Below are positions 60,971-64,000 of a stretch of 64,000 nucleotides of DNA, piece by piece. The stretch comes from an uncultured Oscillospiraceae bacterium (GTDB taxonomy: Bacteria; Bacillota; Clostridia; Oscillospirales; Oscillospiraceae), in contig CAKTLG010000004.1 in the NCBI GenBank assembly GCA_934572465.1, forward strand, positions 1 through 64,000. Direction: 5' to 3'. How positions within the stretch are numbered: the stretch's first letter is position 1; the number at the start of each line of letters is the position of its first letter. Both the position numbers and the translations under genes were made by a program. The notes under the pieces were generated by a model, which made no database searches, had not been told where the DNA came from, and saw only the letters and a list, made by a program, of their open reading frames with translations.

Positions 60971-61558
60971 ATGAAAAACGAACTCTCCCTCGGCTGCCTG
61001 CTCATGGCCGCCGGAAACTCAGAACGCTTCGGCGAAAACAAGCTCTCCGCCGTGCTTGGCGGCAAAACGCTCATTGAGCGCGCCATGGAGGCCATCCCGC
61101 GCGAGCAGTTCGCGCGCGTGCTCGTCGTCACGCAGTACGATGAGATCATGGCCCTTGCCGCGCGCTTCGGCTTTGAAGCGCTGCGCAACGAACACCCCGG
61201 GCGCGGCCAGAGCGAAACGATCCGTCTCGGCACCGCCGCGCTGCAGAAGGACTGCGGTGCCATTTGCTATATGGTCGCCGACCAGCCGCTGCTGGAACGG
61301 GACAGCGTTGCGCGCGAAATGGCGTTCTACCGCGCGCATCCCGAGCGCATCGTCGGCCTCGGCCATAACGGCGTGCGCGGCAACCCGTGCATCTTCCCCG
61401 CGCGCTTTTTCCCCGAGCTGCTCGCCCTTACGGGCGATGTCGGCGGAAGCCGCGTCATCCGCGCGCACGAGGAGGCGCTGCTGCTCTATGAGGTAGACGC
61501 GCGGCAGCTCAGCGACGTGGACACGCGCGCTTCGCTCGACGCGCTCAATCGCTCGTGA
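60971..61558 (+). CDS. MocA-like molybdenum cofactor cytidylyltransferase
   Basis: The 195-residue nucleotidyltransferase has the MobA/MocA signature LLMAAGNSERFGENKL at the N terminus, the catalytic-Asp region CYMVADQPLLERDSV and GVRGNPCIFPARFF. Such proteins attach CMP to molybdopterin for xanthine-dehydrogenase-type enzymes. It stands divergent from a molybdenum hydroxylase operon, which fits that role. The ATG at 60971 has AGGTG six bases upstream. Its 3' end overlaps the end of the asparaginase gene by 14 bases on the opposite strand. Confidence 0.88.
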   Translation: MKNELSLGCLLMAAGNSERFGENKLSAVLGGKTLIERAMEAIPREQFARVLVVTQYDEIMALAARFGFEALRNEHPGRGQSETIRLGTAALQKDCGAICYMVADQPLLERDSVAREMAFYRAHPERIVGLGHNGVRGNPCIFPARFFPELLALTGDVGGSRVIRAHEEALLLYEVDARQLSDVDTRASLDALNRS

Positions 61559-62567
61559 TCTCGCCGCGCAGATCCTCCTCCATGAGCCGCTTGACCGTCT
61601 CTTTGTCGTACCCGCAGGAAAAGAGATAATAGAGCTTTGCAACGGCAGCCTCGGTCGTCATGTCCAGCCCGCTGACCGCCCCCGCGCGCTTCAGCGCGCT
61701 GGACGTTTCATACGCGCCGAGCGCGACCGCGCCCTGCGGACACTGAGAGCAGACCGTGAGCACCGTGCCGTTCTGAAACGCCTTGCGGATGATCGGCAGC
61801 AGCGCGTTCCCATCGCCGGGGATGTTGCCCGCGCCGAAGGTCTCGATCACGATGCCGCGCAGCTTCTCCGTCATAATGGACTCAAAGAGCGAAAACTGGA
61901 TGCCCGGGAACACCTTGATGACCCCGATGGGCACGTTGTCGAGCCTTTGCAGCTTCAGCCCGCCCTTTTGCCGCGGCAGAAGGGCGGCTTCGTTATATTT
62001 GATGGCGATGCCCGCCTCGGCAATGCTTGGATAGTCGGGCGAGACGAAGGCGATCAGCCCGTCGGCGGAATATTTCGTCGCGCGGTTGCCGCGCAGCAGC
62101 CTTCCGCCGAAGTACAGCCCCACCTCGCGCACGACGCCCTCCCCCGCGATGAGCACCGCGGTGATGAGATTGTCGCGCCCGTCGCTGCGGATCTCGCACA
62201 AGGGGATCTGCGAGCCGGTGAGCACCACGGGCTTATCAAGGCCGCCGAGCATGAACGACAGCGCCGAGGCCGTGTAGGCCATCGTATCCGTGCCGTGCAG
62301 GACGACAAAGCCGTCGTAGCGGTCGTACTCCTGCTCTACGATCCCCGCGATGCGGTTCCATTCATGCACCGTCATATTGGAGGAATCGAGCAGCGGAGAA
62401 AGCTCGACGAACTCCCACGCCGGCATTTCCGGCGCGTGCAGGTCGGCGATATCGTCGAGCGCGGCGCGGAAGTAGCCCGAGCGCGGCGCGTAGCCGTTGG
62501 CGGTGCGCGTCATGCCGATGGTGCCGCCGGTGTAGATGATCAGGACTTTTTTCATACGCCCGCTCAT
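61545..62567 (-). CDS. ansA: Type I L-asparaginase
   Basis: The 340-residue enzyme has both catalytic threonine motifs of the AnsA family, YTGGTIGMT (T13) and HGTDTMAYTA (T93). There is no signal peptide, so it is cytoplasmic. The ATG at 62567 overlaps the stop of the upstream large-subunit gene (ATGA) and an ATG at 62555 gives the more typical MKKVLIIYTGG start; both are plausible. Its coupling to a molybdenum hydroxylase suggests an amidohydrolytic role in nitrogen scavenging, but this is inference. Confidence 0.9.
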   Translation of the reverse strand: MSGRMKKVLIIYTGGTIGMTRTANGYAPRSGYFRAALDDIADLHAPEMPAWEFVELSPLLDSSNMTVHEWNRIAGIVEQEYDRYDGFVVLHGTDTMAYTASALSFMLGGLDKPVVLTGSQIPLCEIRSDGRDNLITAVLIAGEGVVREVGLYFGGRLLRGNRATKYSADGLIAFVSPDYPSIAEAGIAIKYNEAALLPRQKGGLKLQRLDNVPIGVIKVFPGIQFSLFESIMTEKLRGIVIETFGAGNIPGDGNALLPIIRKAFQNGTVLTVCSQCPQGAVALGAYETSSALKRAGAVSGLDMTTEAAVAKLYYLFSCGYDKETVKRLMEEDLRGEITSD

Positions 62568-64000
62568 TTCTTATACGGCGTGTGATCGAGCGGCAGGCTG
62601 CGCCGGCGCTCGCCGTCATAGCGGTAATACGCCTCCGCGATGGCGGGTGCCGTGGGGATGGATGTGATCTCGCCGATGCCGATGGCGCCGTTTGCAAGCG
62701 GCAGGCCCGGCTTATCGATGACGATCGCCTTGATCTCAGGGATCTGATTGGCGCGGAAAAGGCCGAGCATACCGTACTTCGCCGTGGGCTTTCCGCGGTC
62801 GAGCGGATACTTCTCCGTCAGCGCGTAGCCCATGCTCATCACGACGCCGCCCTCGATCTGCCCCTCGCAGGAGAGCGGGTTGATGGCCTTGCCGACGTCG
62901 TGCGCGGCGACCATCTTCTTGACCATGCCGGTCTCCTTGTCCACTATGCACAGCTGCGTCGCGTAGCCGTAGGCCACATGGCTCACCGGATGCGGCACGT
63001 CCGCGCCGAGCGGATCGGTCTTGGCAAGGTACTCGCCGTAGAATTCCTGCCCGCAAAGGTCGCCCAGCGTCTTCCCGCAGAGCGCCGCCTTCAGCTCCTC
63101 ACAGGCGCGGCGGCAGGCCTCACCGGTCACAAGCGTCTGGCGCGAGCCGGAGGTATCGCCGCTGTCGCTCGCGATCCAGGTGTTGTTGCGCTCATAGACG
63201 ATGTCGTCCGGCTTCACGCCCGCATTCGTCACGACCATCTGCGTCAGCACCGTGCCGAGACCCTGACCGATGCAGGACGCGCCCGCATAGATGTGTACCT
63301 TTGCGTCCTCCTCAACGATCAGCTTGCAGCGGCCCCAGTCGGGCAGGCCAACGCCGACGCCCGCGTTCTTCATCGCGCAGGCGAGACCGACCGGCTCGCC
63401 GTTTTTCACAGCCTCGTCATAGTAGGGCTTGATGGCCTCAAGCGTTTCGACAAGCCCCGTTTCCGGCCCCACGAGCTGGCCGTTCGGCAGCTCCTGTCCC
63501 GGGCGGATGGCGTTGCGGTAGCGGATCTCCCACGGCGAGATGCCGACAAGGTCGGCCATCTCGTTCAAAAGCGTCTCGGTGGCAAAGCAGGTCTGCGTCA
63601 CGCCAAAGCCGCGGAACGCGCCTGCGGGCGGATTGTTGGTATAAAGGGCCTTGCCCTCGATCTCAAAGTTCTGGTAGTTGTACGGGCCCGCCGCGTGCGT
63701 GCACGCGCGCTCAAGCACGGGGCCGCCGAGCGAAGCGAACGCGCCGGTATCGGATACGACGCTCGCTTTCACGCCCTGAATGATGCCGTTTTCGTCGCAG
63801 CCCATCGTAAAGTCCATCCACATCGGGTGGCGCTTGGGATGGATGAGGATGGATTCCTGCCGCGTCAGCTTCACCTTGACCGGCACGCGCGCGACATAGG
63901 CGATGAGCGCCGCGTGATGCTGCACGGACATATCCTCCTTGCCGCCGAAGCCGCCGCCGACGAGCATATTCTGCACCTGGCAGTGCTCATAGTCGACGCC
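62564..64000 (-). CDS. Second molybdenum hydroxylase large subunit, 5' end cut by window edge
   Basis: The 478 visible C-terminal residues belong to the xanthine-dehydrogenase molybdopterin family. The Gly-rich LVGGGFGGKEDMSVQHHAAL lies at the start, followed by NPPAGAFRGFGVTQTCFATE and GASCIGQGLGTVLTQM. The catalytic-Glu region GAIGIGEITSIPTAPAIAEAYY lies near the C terminus. The frame is open at the right edge, so the N terminus and any FeS or FAD partners lie outside. It differs clearly from the large subunit at 58455-60767 and overlaps ansA by 4 bases. Confidence 0.92.
   Translation of the reverse strand, partial: GVDYEHCQVQNMLVGGGFGGKEDMSVQHHAALIAYVARVPVKVKLTRQESILIHPKRHPMWMDFTMGCDENGIIQGVKASVVSDTGAFASLGGPVLERACTHAAGPYNYQNFEIEGKALYTNNPPAGAFRGFGVTQTCFATETLLNEMADLVGISPWEIRYRNAIRPGQELPNGQLVGPETGLVETLEAIKPYYDEAVKNGEPVGLACAMKNAGVGVGLPDWGRCKLIVEEDAKVHIYAGASCIGQGLGTVLTQMVVTNAGVKPDDIVYERNNTWIASDSGDTSGSRQTLVTGEACRRACEELKAALCGKTLGDLCGQEFYGEYLAKTDPLGADVPHPVSHVAYGYATQLCIVDKETGMVKKMVAAHDVGKAINPLSCEGQIEGGVVMSMGYALTEKYPLDRGKPTAKYGMLGLFRANQIPEIKAIVIDKPGLPLANGAIGIGEITSIPTAPAIAEAYYRYDGERRRSLPLDHTPYKK

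Overview
The window is 64 kb of chromosomal core DNA from a high-GC, spore-forming Firmicute. The best fit is class Clostridia, an Oscillospiraceae/Ruminococcaceae-like gut anaerobe. The evidence is a complete spoIIIAA-AH operon, ytfJ (gerW), PolC plus DnaE, HPr kinase, a DUF4364 protein, an IspH-S1 ribosomal-protein fusion and zinc-type L28 and L32 proteins. I cannot name a species. I see no prophage, transposase, CRISPR array, tRNA or rRNA.

Layout. (1) 1-10230, all minus strand: a long operon from a promoter at 10202-10230. It runs site-2 protease, scpA, scpB, DUF2953, ytfJ, dacF, an RsuA/RluB-type pseudouridine synthase, an RpiR regulator, a BaiN-like flavoprotein, cmk, plsC and ispH-S1. 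(2) 10304-13374, minus: metQ-metN-metI methionine importer behind a leader that looks like a ribosome-mediated attenuator. The leader has a promoter, a 38-residue peptide with 10 Met, an antiterminator pairing and a terminator. (3) 13438-21566, minus: spoIIIAA-AH, asp23, nusB, xseA, xseB, ispA. (4) 21568-24051: a Cys-rich unknown protein, DUF4364, a membrane-tethered HTH protein and a GNAT. (5) 24129-31381, minus: hprK-murB-rapZ-whiA-dnaE. (6) 31480-34303: rpmB and an accessory-looking group of three GNATs, a NUDIX protein and a small membrane protein. (7) 34488-40590: der-plsY-gpsA, an EamA permease, DUF177-rpmF and an RluA-type pseudouridine synthase. (8) 40600-46964, plus: an XRE-cupin regulator between two palindromes, then potA (with a large insertion), potB, a potC-potD fusion, a thioesterase and a radical SAM protein. 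(9) 46967-56235, minus: pyrH-frr-uppS-cdsA-rseP-ispG-polC. (10) 56306-64000: a cytidylate-kinase-like gene with a palindrome over its promoter. A three-gene xanthine-dehydrogenase-type molybdenum hydroxylase, a MocA-like cofactor cytidylyltransferase, a type I asparaginase and a second hydroxylase large subunit cut by the window edge follow.

Most of the window couples envelope lipid and peptidoglycan synthesis (plsC, plsY, gpsA, cdsA, uppS, murB, dacF), isoprenoid synthesis (ispA, ispG, ispH), chromosome replication and segregation (polC, dnaE, scpAB) and sporulation. The most interesting signals are regulatory and architectural. They are the Met-codon attenuator upstream of metQNI, the PotA ATPase carrying two Ig-like repeats inside its C-terminal domain, the paired operators around the XRE-cupin/pot promoter and the palindromic operator over the cytidylate-kinase-like promoter. 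Also notable are two genes whose best ribosome-binding site points to a non-canonical start codon, and the absence of dxr, dxs and yvcK from places where they commonly sit. All functional names are assigned by motif recognition; no database search was possible.
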